A stretch of DNA of 64,000 bases from Pseudomonas sp. ADAK13 (GCF_012935715.1 NZ_CP052860.1:6634001-6698000); one strand, 5' to 3'. Positions 17,940 through 26,324 are shown, counted from the first letter of the stretch. The notes: a model not told the origin generated them from the letters alone. Numbers and translations are program-made.

Positions 17940-18803
17940 ATGCCGGCCAGTGATTTGCAACTTGATTGGCTCAAATGCTTTGTGGCCGTGGTGGACGCCG
18001 GCTCGCTGTCGGGCGCCGCCCACGAGGTCAACCGCTCGCAGTCCGCCGTCAGCATGCAGATGAAGAAACTCGAGGCGGCCCTTGGGCGGCAGTTGTTGAG
18101 CCGAGGCCCCAGGCACCTGCAACTGACCGCCGACGGCCAGACCCTGCTGAGCTACGCCCGGCGTATGCTCGCCCTGCACGCCGAGACCCAGGCGGCGTTT
18201 CACGGTGAAGAACTGACCGGGCGCATCCGCCTGGGCGTCGCGGAAGACTACGCGGCCCGGTACCTCACGCCGCTGCTCAAGCGCTATTCGCCACGCTACG
18301 CCGGGGTGGAAATAGAACTCACCTGTGAACAGTCGACCACGCTGATCCCGCAGTTGCGCAGCGGCGACCTTGACCTGGCGCTGGTGTCCAGGGACTCGCC
18401 CCAGAGCGGCACCTTCCTGTTCAAGGAGCCCATGGTCTGGGTCGGCTCACCCCAGTTCGAACTGTGGCGACGCGACCCGATCCCCATCGCCGTCTACGAA
18501 AGCGCCAGCCTGGCCCGGCATTACGCGGTGAACTCGCTCACCCAACGGGGGCGGGCATTCAAGGTGGTGTACAACAGCTCCAGCCTTGCCGGGCAGGTGG
18601 CCGCCGTAGAGGGCGGGCTGGCGATTGCCGCGATCACCCAGTGCACCGTGCAGGAGTCGCTTCAGGTGTTGGGGAGCGAGCACGGCCTGGGAAACATTCA
18701 ACCCATGGAAGTTTCGATTCTGCGTAGCCGGGCGTCTCGCGGGTCTAAAGCCGTCAACAGCCTGCATGCATTCATCATCCGGGCGCTGAGGGCTCAGCCG
18801 TAG
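17940..18803 (+). CDS. LysR family transcriptional regulator
   Basis: A 287-residue regulator with the winged helix at about residues 8-65 (WLKCFVAVVDAGSLSGAAHEVNRSQSAVSMQMKKLEAALGRQLL) and a substrate-binding-type effector domain behind it. It is divergent from the LysE-type exporter at 17218, with a T-N11-A palindrome between them. It probably activates export when its amino acid or analogue accumulates. Confidence 0.92.
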   Translation: MPASDLQLDWLKCFVAVVDAGSLSGAAHEVNRSQSAVSMQMKKLEAALGRQLLSRGPRHLQLTADGQTLLSYARRMLALHAETQAAFHGEELTGRIRLGVAEDYAARYLTPLLKRYSPRYAGVEIELTCEQSTTLIPQLRSGDLDLALVSRDSPQSGTFLFKEPMVWVGSPQFELWRRDPIPIAVYESASLARHYAVNSLTQRGRAFKVVYNSSSLAGQVAAVEGGLAIAAITQCTVQESLQVLGSEHGLGNIQPMEVSILRSRASRGSKAVNSLHAFIIRALRAQP

Positions 18804-18831
18804 TCGTTTTGTGATGTGTGGCACCGGCCTC

Positions 18832-18966
18832 TGTGGCGAGCGGGCTTGCCCCGCGTTGGGCTGCGCAGCAGCCCCAAAACCTGCCACCGGGTAGTGCCTG
18901 ACAGAACACGGCGGCGCTCAGTGGGGCCGCTTCGCAGCCCAACGCGGGGCAAGCCCGCTCGCCACA
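18832..18966. repeat. REP doublet (REPIN) 1
   Basis: A perfect 34-bp inverted repeat: arm 18832-18865 (TGTGGCGAGCGGGCTTGCCC...) and arm 18933-18966, with 67 bp between. This is the structure of a Pseudomonas REPIN, which is mobilised by RAYT transposases. It fills most of the gap between the LysR gene and the PEBP gene. I see nothing else in 18804-19103 apart from the region just before the PEBP start. Confidence 0.9.
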
Positions 18967-19103
18967 CAAGCCCTGTTTTCCTTAATAAACATTGAGGAGG
19001 GTGCGACAGAGCATTTCGGCACAATCATCGAGCGCTTCGGCGCAGTGCCGCGTCCAGGTGTTATTTAGCATCAAGGCTCAACCCACGCCTGGATATCACC
19101 GCG

Positions 19104-19643
19104 ATGAAACTCAAAGTACTTGCCCCCGCGATCACCCTGATCATGGCCGCCAGCGGGCACGCCGCCAGCTTCTCCCTCAGCAGCCCGGACATCGCCGACC
19201 AGCGCCCACTGACGCGCCTGCAGGAATTCAATGGTTTCGGCTGCAGCGGCGGCAACACGTCCCCTGCCCTGTCCTGGAGCAACGCCCCGGCGGGCACCAA
19301 AAGCTTTGCCATCACCGTCTACGACCCGGACGCCCCGACCGGCAGCGGCTGGTGGCACTGGACCGTGGTCAACCTGCCCACCACCGTCACCCGCCTGCCG
19401 AGCAATGTCGGTGCCCACCTGCCGGCCGGGGCCGTGCAAGGGCGCACGGATTACGGCCAGCCCGGCTTCGGCGGCGCGTGCCCGCCCGTGGGTGATAAAC
19501 CCCATCGCTATCAATTCACCGTATGGGCGTTGAAAGTCGACACGCTGCCGATCGACAATCAGTCCAGCGGCGCCCTGGTCGGCTACATGCTCAATGCCAA
19601 CAGCCTGGCCAAGGCCACAATCACGGCCCCTTACGGACGCTAG
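19104..19643 (+). CDS. Secreted YbhB/YbcL-type PEBP protein
   Basis: A 179-residue protein of the phosphatidylethanolamine-binding (Raf kinase inhibitor-like) family, with a signal peptide of about 21 residues ending G-H-A-A. Family motifs are GCSGGNTSPALSW, YDPDAPTGSGWWHW and YGQPGFGGACPP with H-R-Y-Q-F. Bacterial members are periplasmic or cytoplasmic and their ligand is mostly unknown. The AraC regulator follows 5 bp downstream. Confidence 0.88.
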   Translation: MKLKVLAPAITLIMAASGHAASFSLSSPDIADQRPLTRLQEFNGFGCSGGNTSPALSWSNAPAGTKSFAITVYDPDAPTGSGWWHWTVVNLPTTVTRLPSNVGAHLPAGAVQGRTDYGQPGFGGACPPVGDKPHRYQFTVWALKVDTLPIDNQSSGALVGYMLNANSLAKATITAPYGR

Positions 19644-19648
19644 TCACG

Positions 19649-20458
19649 ATGGATGTTCACGAAGGTGTGCGGCACAGGGAAAGCATCATTGAAAGCTGCG
19701 TGATCAGGGCCCGGCAACATCACACCCTGCAACGCGTGCCGATCTTCATGACGGCCCTGTGCCGCGTGCGCCAAGGGCAAAAACAGATGCAGTGGGACGC
19801 GCGCGAAATGCGCGCAGGCCCGCAGGATTTGATTTTGCTGCCGGCGGGGCGCGAGCTGGGCGTAACCAACTTTCCCGGCGCCCAGGGTGACTACATCGCC
19901 GACGTGGTGTCGTTTCCGGTGCCGGTGTTGCGTAACTTCATCGCCCGGTATGGCGCACAATTCAAGGGCAACACGAACACAGACCTGTGCGTGCGCCTGG
20001 ACAAACAGACCCGACAAGCCTGGGACCAACTGCTGACCGCATTGGGTACCGGCGCCCCGGCGACCTTGTGCACCCACTATGGCGAAGCTGTGTTGCTGTG
20101 CCTGTGCCTGGCCGGCCAGGCGGGGCCGTTGCTGATGGACCGCAACGACCCGCTGAGCGAGCGGGTGCAGCGGCTGATCAGCAGCCACCTGTCCCGTGAC
20201 TGGACGGTGGCCAGCGTTGCGCAGCAGTTGAATCTGGGGGAGTCGACCCTGCGCCGGCAGTTGGCCAATGAGGATGCGAGCTTCAGGTCGATCCTGGAAA
20301 ACGTGCGACTGGGGGCTGCCTTGCAACAGCTGCAAACCTCCAGGGATTCCATTGGGGAGATTTCCAACGCCTGCGGGTATGCGTCGGCTTCAAGGTTTGC
20401 GGTGCGGTTCAAGTCGCATTATGGGCTGTCGCCACGGTCGTTGCGGGCGGCGATGTGA
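19649..20458 (+). CDS. AraC family transcriptional regulator
   Basis: A 269-residue regulator. The N-terminal half is a sensor region with no clear family, containing MTALCRVRQGQKQMQWDAREM and GPQDLILLPAGRELG (cupin-like). The C-terminal double helix-turn-helix is at about 165-265 (SRDWTVASVAQQLNLGESTLRRQLANE, then IGEISNACGYASASRFAVRFKSHYGLSPRSLR). I start at ATG 19649, 5 bp after the PEBP stop; the frame is open upstream inside that gene. It may control the PEBP gene, which shares its transcript. Confidence 0.88.
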   Translation: MDVHEGVRHRESIIESCVIRARQHHTLQRVPIFMTALCRVRQGQKQMQWDAREMRAGPQDLILLPAGRELGVTNFPGAQGDYIADVVSFPVPVLRNFIARYGAQFKGNTNTDLCVRLDKQTRQAWDQLLTALGTGAPATLCTHYGEAVLLCLCLAGQAGPLLMDRNDPLSERVQRLISSHLSRDWTVASVAQQLNLGESTLRRQLANEDASFRSILENVRLGAALQQLQTSRDSIGEISNACGYASASRFAVRFKSHYGLSPRSLRAAM

Positions 20459-20489
20459 GGGTGTCGGGACGAGGTTTATCGAATCCCCT

Positions 20490-20780
20490 CTACCCCTCGC
20501 AAATCGCTTTCAGACCCAGGATGGTGGTTGGTGTACTGCCAATATGAGTGGCCGTGCTGACAACCATATTAGCGCCAGTGTCACCTTCCAGATGATAGGG
20601 CTTACCGTCACACACCTTGGCAGCTTTCTGGTTTATGTTCTCCAGCATCCCCTCCCTGGAATTAAAGATGCTGCCATGGCTCGTGATCATGTAGACGCCA
20701 GGCGTCACTTCATAAGCCCCGGTAAAGGTACATCCCGTTAACAGCAAGGCAACAGAACCGCTCAAGAGTAACTTCTTCAT
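20490..20780 (-). CDS. Small lipoprotein
   Basis: A 96-residue protein with a lipoprotein signal: basic start, hydrophobic core and lipobox LLTGC with Cys17. The mature part (TFTGAYEVTPGVYMITSHGS, ending with ILGLKAICEG) is small and has two further Cys residues that could pair. Similar short Pseudomonas lipoproteins have no known function. It converges with the AraC gene. Confidence 0.8.
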   Translation of the reverse strand: MKKLLLSGSVALLLTGCTFTGAYEVTPGVYMITSHGSIFNSREGMLENINQKAAKVCDGKPYHLEGDTGANMVVSTATHIGSTPTTILGLKAICEG

Positions 20781-20927
20781 GTGACCTCCCAGTCAATATC
20801 CAATGATTAATTCGCGAAGTTACTCGCCACAAACAACCGTTGCTTCAGCGCCGCTGCCATGAGCGCGCATTCAACAATGCTACTGTTTTGACATCATCCT
20901 GTCCACGGACCGACACCCACAAAAAGA

Positions 20928-20959
20928 GACGGGTCTATTTTTAATCAAATAGACCCGTC
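20928..20959 (-). terminator. Strong hairpin, terminator of the serine hydrolase gene
   Basis: GACGGGTCTATTT and AAATAGACCCGTC form a perfect 13-bp stem with a 6-nt loop. Read on the minus strand, downstream of the serine hydrolase stop, the stem is followed by CTCTTTTTG. Similar hairpins with the GACGGGTCTATTT core also occur as dispersed repeats in other genomes, so it may be a repeat that serves as a terminator. Confidence 0.6.
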
Positions 20960-20997
20960 CCCTGTTGAGCGCCCTCTTCGTGGCGAGGGCAAACCGG

Positions 20998-22263
20998 TTA
21001 CTGAAGCGCTTTGGCTACCGCGTCAAAGGCAAACATATCGTCGATTACCTTGCCACCCGTGGGTTTGGTCTGTGCCTGCCACACCACAATCACCACATTC
21101 TTGGTCGGGTTGATGTACACGTACTGCCCAAACGTACCGGCCGCAGTAAAGGCTTTATCCGCCTTGGAAGCGTCGGTCCAGCCCGGCCACCACATAGACG
21201 CAAAGTCACCATACGCCGCATCTGAACCCGTGGTCGCGCTGGCAAAACTCAACCAGTCCTTGGGCAATACCTGCTGCCCACCGGCCTTGCCGCCGCTGAG
21301 CACGAACTGCCCAAACCGTCCGTAATCCTCAAGCGTCGCACTGATGCCGCTGCCGCCCACTTCATTGCCATGGGTACCGTCCAGCCACCACTTGGCGTCG
21401 GTTTGCATGCCATAAGGCGCCCAGATTTTCTCACTCAGGTATTGCGTGAGTGGCTTGCCCACCGCAGCGCTCACCAGTTGCCCCAGCACTTGGGTCTCAC
21501 CGGTGCTGTAGTTGGTGCGGGTGCCAGGTGGCGCGGCGGTTTGCAGACTGGCCATGAACTTCAGCAGCGACCCGGGCACTTGCTCGCTACGCAGTTTGAT
21601 CAAGTGGCGTTCGTCGGAGGTCGGGTCGGTGTATTGCTCGTTCCACTTGATCCCGGAACGCATGGACAGGATCTGGCGCACCGTAACCTGGTCATAACCG
21701 CTGCCCGCCAACGCCGGCAAATAGCGAGTGACCTTGTCATCCAGGCTCTTGATGGCGCCGTCCTGCAGGGCCGCGCCCACCAGGGTCGAAGTAATGGATT
21801 TGGCCACCGACATCGACATCCACCGGGTCTCGGCGGTGTTGCCTTTTTCATAACGCTCATCAACGATCTTGCCGTCCTTGAGCACCAACAGCCCGGTGAC
21901 CTTGTTGATCGCCACATAGTCGTCGAGGCTGTAGTGCTTGCCTTTATAGTCAAAGGCAACCGGCCCGAGTGGTTGGCTGCTGCGGGGTAACGGGAACGGA
22001 TGGCCGCCCGCCTTGATCGTGCGCGTCGGGAACAATCGGTCGGTATTACGGAAGGTAGTGACCGCCAAGTCCTCGCTGAGCCTGCCGTCATAGATGGCCT
22101 GCACGTCGCCGATCGGTTCCTGTGCATGGGGGTAAGGCTTTGCGGGATCCGGGGTGGCCGCGCTGGCGGTCAACGACAGGGCGAGCGTCGAAGCGCACAG
22201 CAACATGTAAAGCGCGCTGCGTTCAACCAGGGATGAAGGGCGATGGAGCACGGGCATAGGCAC
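20998..22263 (-). CDS. Serine hydrolase, beta-lactamase class C-like
   Basis: A 421-residue exported protein with a signal peptide ending about residue 35 (A-S-A). The active-site S-x-x-K is S152-V-A-K155, within RWMSMSVAKSITSTLVGAAL. The second motif is Y-S in TNYSTGET. The pattern is closest to 6-aminohexanoate-dimer hydrolase and esterase-type members rather than true beta-lactamases. The mature enzyme should act in the periplasm on amides or esters. The 13-bp hairpin downstream ends its transcript. Confidence 0.85.
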   Translation of the reverse strand: MPMPVLHRPSSLVERSALYMLLCASTLALSLTASAATPDPAKPYPHAQEPIGDVQAIYDGRLSEDLAVTTFRNTDRLFPTRTIKAGGHPFPLPRSSQPLGPVAFDYKGKHYSLDDYVAINKVTGLLVLKDGKIVDERYEKGNTAETRWMSMSVAKSITSTLVGAALQDGAIKSLDDKVTRYLPALAGSGYDQVTVRQILSMRSGIKWNEQYTDPTSDERHLIKLRSEQVPGSLLKFMASLQTAAPPGTRTNYSTGETQVLGQLVSAAVGKPLTQYLSEKIWAPYGMQTDAKWWLDGTHGNEVGGSGISATLEDYGRFGQFVLSGGKAGGQQVLPKDWLSFASATTGSDAAYGDFASMWWPGWTDASKADKAFTAAGTFGQYVYINPTKNVVIVVWQAQTKPTGGKVIDDMFAFDAVAKALQ

Positions 22264-22487
22264 CTCTTTATTATTGTTTGATCGGTCTTGAAACGCTGCT
22301 GCACATCAGCTCCACTGACATGCCGAGGCTCAGGATGCAGCGCGGGATTATTTCTGGCGCGCGGGATCGGGCCGGATTAAGCGCGGACTCGGGCCATGGA
22401 AAATCCGGAGGGTTTACACACACGCGAGCGCTCTGCTCAGGGCGTCTTATCGATGAGACTGATGATTACTATCGAAATGGTCGCCTA
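22264..22487. other. Intergenic region, no gene seen
   Basis: The 313-bp gap between the serine hydrolase and the MFS gene holds promoter signals for both divergent genes. Apart from the sigma70-like promoter at 22488-22515 I see no gene or conserved RNA here. Confidence 0.5.
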
Positions 22488-22515
22488 TTGGCTTACCAAA
22501 ACCCCTTCCTATAAT
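22488..22515 (+). promoter_or_regulatory. Sigma70-type promoter of MFS gene 22577
   Basis: TTGGCT (22488-22493) and a consensus TATAAT (22510-22515) are 16 bp apart, giving a leader of about 55 nt before ATG 22577. Confidence 0.6.
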
Positions 22516-22576
22516 CGCCTCCACTTTCTCCCTCCCGTCTGTCCGCAGGCGAAATCTCCTCCCGGAACCCGACACC

Positions 22577-23803
22577 ATGCCAAGCGCAAGCCGGGCCCCT
22601 AGCGGCCTCCCCGAACATAATCAACAAACCGTCCTGCAACAGTGGCTGGCCATTCTCTCAGTGGCCGTGGGCGCTTTCGCCCTGGTCACCAGCGAATTCC
22701 TGCCGGTGGGCGTACTCAACGACGTCGCCGCCGACCTCGGCATCAGCGCCGGCCACGCCGGTCTGATGGTCACCCTGCCCGGCATCATGGCCGCCCTCGC
22801 CGCCCCGTTGCTGTCGGTGGGCATTGGCGCCATGGACCGCCGCTACCTGCTGATCGGCCTGACCCTGATCATGATCATCGCCAACATGGTGGTGGCCTAC
22901 GCCAGCGACTTCAGCCTCCTGCTGTTCGGCCGCGTACTGCTGGGCATCAGCATCGGCGGCTTCTGGGCCACGGCCATCGCCCTCAGCGGCCGCCTGGCCC
23001 CCAAAGGCGTGGGCGTCGCGAAAGCCACCTCCATCATCATGATGGGCGTGACCCTGGCCACCGTCCTCGGCGTGCCCGTCGGCACCTGGCTGAGCGGCCT
23101 GATGGGCTGGCGCATGACCTTCCTCGTCACCGCACTGGTGGGCATACCGGTACTGCTGGCACAGATGTTTTTGCTGCCCCGCCTCGAACCGGAAAAAGCC
23201 ATCCGCGTCAGCGACCTGCCGGCCCTGTTCATCAACCCACAAGCCCGGGTCGGCCTCATCGCCGTACTGCTGATCGGCCTGGCGCACTTTGCCGCCTACA
23301 CCTACGTCGCACCGTTCTTCAAAAACAGCTCCGGCTTCGACGGCCCGACCATTGGCTCTCTGCTGCTGCTCTACGGCGTGGCCGGCGTGATGGGCAACGT
23401 CTTCGCCGGCTTCGCCGCCAACCGCAGCGTGCGCCACACCCTGCTGCTGGTCGCCCTGATGATCGGCGCCAGCACCGCCCTGTTCCCCTACTTCGCCACC
23501 GGCATGACCGGCGCCGTGATGCTGATCGCCCTGTGGGGCTTCGCCTTCGGCGCCTTCCCGGCGTGTGCGAGTATCTGGATGTTCGTGGTTGCGCCCAAGG
23601 ATGTTGAACGTGGCATGCCACTGTTCGTGGCGTTGTTCCAGGTGATCATTGCCGTGGGCTCGTTCTTCGGCGGGCAGATCGTCGACAAGATGGGCACTTC
23701 GGTGCTGTTGAGTCTGGCGACGGCGTTGGTGGGCGCTGGGTTTATGACCGTGCTGGTGTTGGGGCGCAAGGTGAGTAATAGCCTGGCGGCCCAGCCGGCC
23801 TGA
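22577..23803 (+). CDS. MFS transporter, DHA1 family (sugar/drug efflux type)
   Basis: A 408-residue inner-membrane protein with 12 hydrophobic segments. It opens with SVAVGAFALVTSEFLPVGVLNDVAADLGIS, the pattern of the AraJ/SotB/PbuE-like DHA1 group, and has R-V-L-L-G-I-S-I-G-G-F and L-A-P-K-G in the expected places. It is likely a proton-coupled exporter. It is preceded by its own promoter and followed by a hairpin. Confidence 0.9.
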   Translation: MPSASRAPSGLPEHNQQTVLQQWLAILSVAVGAFALVTSEFLPVGVLNDVAADLGISAGHAGLMVTLPGIMAALAAPLLSVGIGAMDRRYLLIGLTLIMIIANMVVAYASDFSLLLFGRVLLGISIGGFWATAIALSGRLAPKGVGVAKATSIIMMGVTLATVLGVPVGTWLSGLMGWRMTFLVTALVGIPVLLAQMFLLPRLEPEKAIRVSDLPALFINPQARVGLIAVLLIGLAHFAAYTYVAPFFKNSSGFDGPTIGSLLLLYGVAGVMGNVFAGFAANRSVRHTLLLVALMIGASTALFPYFATGMTGAVMLIALWGFAFGAFPACASIWMFVVAPKDVERGMPLFVALFQVIIAVGSFFGGQIVDKMGTSVLLSLATALVGAGFMTVLVLGRKVSNSLAAQPA

Positions 23804-23812
23804 GTATGAAAA

Positions 23813-23838
23813 ACGGGACTGATGGATTTCAGTCCCGT
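23813..23838 (+). terminator. Hairpin after MFS gene
   Basis: ACGGGACTGA and TCAGTCCCGT form a perfect 10-bp stem with a 6-nt loop, 9 bp after the MFS stop. The T tract is on the minus-strand side (AAAAA precedes it on the plus strand), so plus-strand termination would be inefficient. Confidence 0.5.
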
Positions 23839-23850
23839 GGCTTGTGGCAG

Positions 23851-23950
23851 TGAGCACGGCACCTTGCTCCATTGCCTACAGTTGCGTCAGAATCCGCCGG
23901 CTTGTGCACCTGGGTTGGCGTCTCTAAGGTTGCTCGGTCGCTGAAACCTC
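23851..23950 (+). repeat. 100-bp dispersed element, copy 2
   Basis: Gapless partner of 11208-11307, about 84% identical. Here it forms the first part of the long region before the DUF6124 gene. The two copies stop matching right after CGCTGAAACCTC. Confidence 0.75.
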
Positions 23951-24160
23951 AGTGATCGGGTTTAGTAGCCCGAGGTTAACTGCAAGTGCATAAGCAGCAT
24001 CCATCAGACCTTCTTGTCTGTGCTTGATGGTGGCTGTGCGCAGGGCGTCTTCGGGCGCGCCGGCTTTTGTAGTTTCCCCGGTCTACTAACCTGCGTACAG
24101 CCGCCACCCCATTCGTTTAGTAGCGAAGTGGTGACGGCCCAGCTCAGGAAAACTACTGAT
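23945..24160 (+). ncRNA. Candidate structured 5' leader of the DUF6124 gene
   Basis: Two hairpins carry the same 8-nt loop TTTAGTAG: one at 23956-23973 (stem TCGGG/CCCGA) and one around 24100-24138 (TTCG/CGAA plus an imperfect outer stem). Between them CTACTAA (24083-24089) is complementary to 7 nt of either loop. GTAGTTT (24069-24075) is complementary to AAACTAC (24150-24156), which directly follows the AGGA ribosome binding site. These pairings exclude one another in part, as in a translational switch. No protein frame is convincing in this stretch. I do not recognise it as a named RNA family. Confidence 0.5.
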
Positions 24161-24490
24161 ATGTTTAAGGTAACGCCGAATCCTCCGGGAACTCCCGATC
24201 TCAAACTACACCAGGCAGCCCAGCGCGCCCTGGATCACTATCTCAATCCCTCCTCCACCAAAACTACCCCGCCGTCGGGTGCGCTGTTCAGTGTTGCGGC
24301 GGATGCCAGCAGTGAAAACCTGATTACCAATAGCTATGAAACCTTTGCCTCGGTCAGCGCGTTGCTGCTTGATCTGTCGGAAGAGCTGAGCGGGAAAGAC
24401 CGTGATGTGGCGTTGGCGATTCATCAACTCAGTGAGTTGGGGGTGCTGTTGGTGGGTAAGCTGATGGATCGGGAGGTGCCTTGTAGCTGA
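24161..24490 (+). CDS. DUF6124 (DUF3077-like) family protein
   Basis: A 109-residue protein beginning MFKVTPNPPGTPDLKLHQAA and continuing RALDHYL, then SYETFASVSALLLDLSEELSG and ALAIHQLSELGVLLV. The N-terminal M-F-K-x-T-P-N-P-P with a helical repeat-like rest is typical of a small Pseudomonas-restricted family of unknown function, usually present in several copies per genome. I start at ATG 24161; the frame runs upstream through the leader but that part is not protein-like. Confidence 0.7.
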   Translation: MFKVTPNPPGTPDLKLHQAAQRALDHYLNPSSTKTTPPSGALFSVAADASSENLITNSYETFASVSALLLDLSEELSGKDRDVALAIHQLSELGVLLVGKLMDREVPCS

Positions 24491-24628
24491 GGCCGGGCGT
24501 GGCACAAGCTGTTCGACTAGCTCATTTGATTCGCTGAGGCACTGTAGGCATCTACAGCGGCTCAGCGACGATGAATGCCGCGTGTCACATTCATATGCAT
24601 AAGTCGCCTCTCTTGCGACGTTCCAAGA

Positions 24629-24648
24629 CTGCTTTCGGCCAAAAGCAG
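24629..24648. repeat. Small palindrome in the spacer before gene 24778
   Basis: CTGCTTT-cggcca-AAAGCAG is a perfect 7-bp inverted repeat. Related GCTTT-CGGCC pieces occur at about 25198 and in the spacer at 25715-25786, suggesting one family of intergenic palindromes around these accessory genes. Confidence 0.5.
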
Positions 24649-24777
24649 CCGCCCACGCATGGCCTTTTCCAGCCCAAAAAGATAATAATCGGAGCGGAGA
24701 CGGCCTATTGAAAATTGGCTACATGGCTGAATACGTCTCTTCTTCAGCATTCCATTATCGAAATCAGAGTAAGACTC

Positions 24778-25188
24778 ATGGGCGCGCCCATCATTATCGG
24801 CAACAGCTATGACCTCTGGGTCAGCAACAGCATGAAAGATACTTTTTGCGAGGTACTCACCGCTGTCGCAACCTTGGAAGGCCATGATGTGAAGGCCATA
24901 TATGAGGAGGCACCAGGTGTGGCCGGCACCTATGGTGTTCCAGGCGTGGGTATCCTTCTCGACGAGTTCTATCTCTATCTTGGCGGATTTTCCGGGGTTC
25001 GACGCCACCTCGATGTTTGCCGAGTACGGCTAGACGAAGTCAGAGAATCTTGCGGACTGTCGCCAGTTGCTGCCGAACGCATGGCACACCTACTGGCATG
25101 GGCCGCATACCATATGGATGGCAACCCGATCCCTGTAGGCGGCTCTTTCTATGAGAGCTGGCCTCCTGACGCAGCTGAAACAAGGTAA
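24778..25188 (+). CDS. Hypothetical protein, accessory region
   Basis: A 136-residue soluble protein (MGAPIIIGNSYDLWVSNSMK ... YLGGFSGVRRHLDVCRVRLDEV ... WAAYHMDGNPIPVGGSF). I do not recognise the family. The opposite strand also has an open frame, but this one has the more protein-like composition and lies in line with two similar-sized neighbours. The start is ATG 24778. Size and setting would suit an immunity-type gene, without motif support. Confidence 0.5.
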   Translation: MGAPIIIGNSYDLWVSNSMKDTFCEVLTAVATLEGHDVKAIYEEAPGVAGTYGVPGVGILLDEFYLYLGGFSGVRRHLDVCRVRLDEVRESCGLSPVAAERMAHLLAWAAYHMDGNPIPVGGSFYESWPPDAAETR

Positions 25189-25265
25189 TACCCGCCTGCT
25201 TTCGGCCAGAATATGCCAGTCACAAAAAGCTGTTTTCGAGCCAAAGCGGACAATACGGAGAACCT

Positions 25266-25676
25266 ATGTACACAGTGACCGTCGTTAGCGAACGGCCCGA
25301 CTTCAGATGTTTTCTGGATTTGCTCTATGGCCCTGGGCGAAACGTAGACACGGATGGTGATTCATACCCTGTGAACAGCCGCTCTTGGACATACCTGTAT
25401 GTGAAGGACAGAGAGAGCGATGACCCTTACATCGAAATCCATGCGAGCGAGGTAGATATCTCAAGGTTTACCGTGCAGTCCGACTCGTCGAGGCTGGAGG
25501 CCCTGGCTGCGTTGTACTTGTACCTGACCTGTGGTGGGTCAATCTCCTCTTCAGATCAGGCACTTGATAAAGCCGCCATCGAAATGTTGTGCGACAGATA
25601 TTCCGTTGAGCTCTGCCGAGCCCATGGATCTATTTGGCATCAGTCGGCAGATAACGCGCCTTACTCACAGGAGTGA
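25266..25676 (+). CDS. Hypothetical protein, accessory region
   Basis: A 136-residue protein (MYTVTVVSERPDFRCFLDLL ... RSWTYLYVKDRESDDPYIEIHASEVD ... ALAALYLYLTCGGSISS). It is acidic with alternating strand-like and helical stretches and no signal peptide or membrane segment. I do not recognise it. ATG 25266 follows CGGAG. It is the second of three unrelated small genes in tandem. Confidence 0.55.
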   Translation: MYTVTVVSERPDFRCFLDLLYGPGRNVDTDGDSYPVNSRSWTYLYVKDRESDDPYIEIHASEVDISRFTVQSDSSRLEALAALYLYLTCGGSISSSDQALDKAAIEMLCDRYSVELCRAHGSIWHQSADNAPYSQE

Positions 25677-25714
25677 ACGACGGCTTGTTTCGGAGCGCGC
25701 AAACGTCCGCTCTT

Positions 25715-25786
25715 GGCCGATTGCTGCCTTTCGCGACTGACCGAAATCGACCCTAAGCTGCTCTTCGCGAAAGGCAGCAATCGGTC
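25715..25786. repeat. Long inverted repeat between accessory genes
   Basis: The arms GGCCGATTGCTGCCTTTCGCG (25715-25735 without its last base shown elsewhere) and its complement at 25766-25786 differ at one position over 21 bp, around a 30-bp loop. It lies between the genes at 25266 and 25862. No transposase is near. It resembles palindromic spacers seen between small accessory genes in pseudomonads. Confidence 0.7.
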
Positions 25787-25861
25787 AGAAATAGCCTCCA
25801 AATCCAGACTCGCCAAGCATGAGCTAAACCTCATCAGACCGTCTTGATGAAGGAATGCAAA

Positions 25862-26260
25862 ATGTTAGGGACACCAGCGGTGTTCAGCGCCTGCCACGAA
25901 GGTAAGTGGCGTTCGATTTATCTCTACCTCCAGACAAAGGGAGAGGATCTCTATCTGACTTTTGAACAAGGAACTGCCGGCAATTACTTTCTCAAGATTA
26001 AGCGAGAACACATTGCTAGGGTTTCAGCTTTCTTTGCTGCGCCTTCTAACCGGGCGACTGTTACATGGAAACCGTCAATATTTTCGTGGTACCGCCTTAG
26101 CTTCTCTGAGAGTAATCAGCCGGGAGCGCTCGCCATTCGGATACTCGCCTTTACCCCTCTCTCGATCAGTGGAACGACTGTTCCATTCGCCATAGAGAAA
26201 TTGGTGCAACTCGGCCACGTAATGCAAGCGCTCGTCGATTGCCCTCATGAACCTGATTGA
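25862..26260 (+). CDS. Hypothetical protein, accessory region
   Basis: A 132-residue protein (MLGTPAVFSACHEGKWRSIY ... EDLYLTFEQGTAGNYFLKIKREHIARVSAFF ... VPFAIEKLVQLGHVMQALVD). No family is recognised. I chose ATG 25862 because AAGGA lies 8 nt upstream; ATG 25847 is an in-frame alternative. Its use of codons is less GC-rich than the flanking core genes. Confidence 0.55.
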   Translation: MLGTPAVFSACHEGKWRSIYLYLQTKGEDLYLTFEQGTAGNYFLKIKREHIARVSAFFAAPSNRATVTWKPSIFSWYRLSFSESNQPGALAIRILAFTPLSISGTTVPFAIEKLVQLGHVMQALVDCPHEPD

Positions 26261-26324
26261 GAGGTCGGTTTTGGCCGATAGCCAACCGTGAAGGCTCCCT
26301 CCACCCACCGCACAACTCCAAATT

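Noticed and set aside
18832..18966. Paired repeats considered as a CRISPR fragment
   Set aside because: The copies are inverted, not direct, and there is one pair only, as in REPINs. No cas gene is in the window.
24562..25008. 148-codon minus-strand frame overlapping gene 24778
   Set aside because: The plus-strand frame is in line with its neighbours and better in composition. The minus frame has no ribosome binding site or partner.
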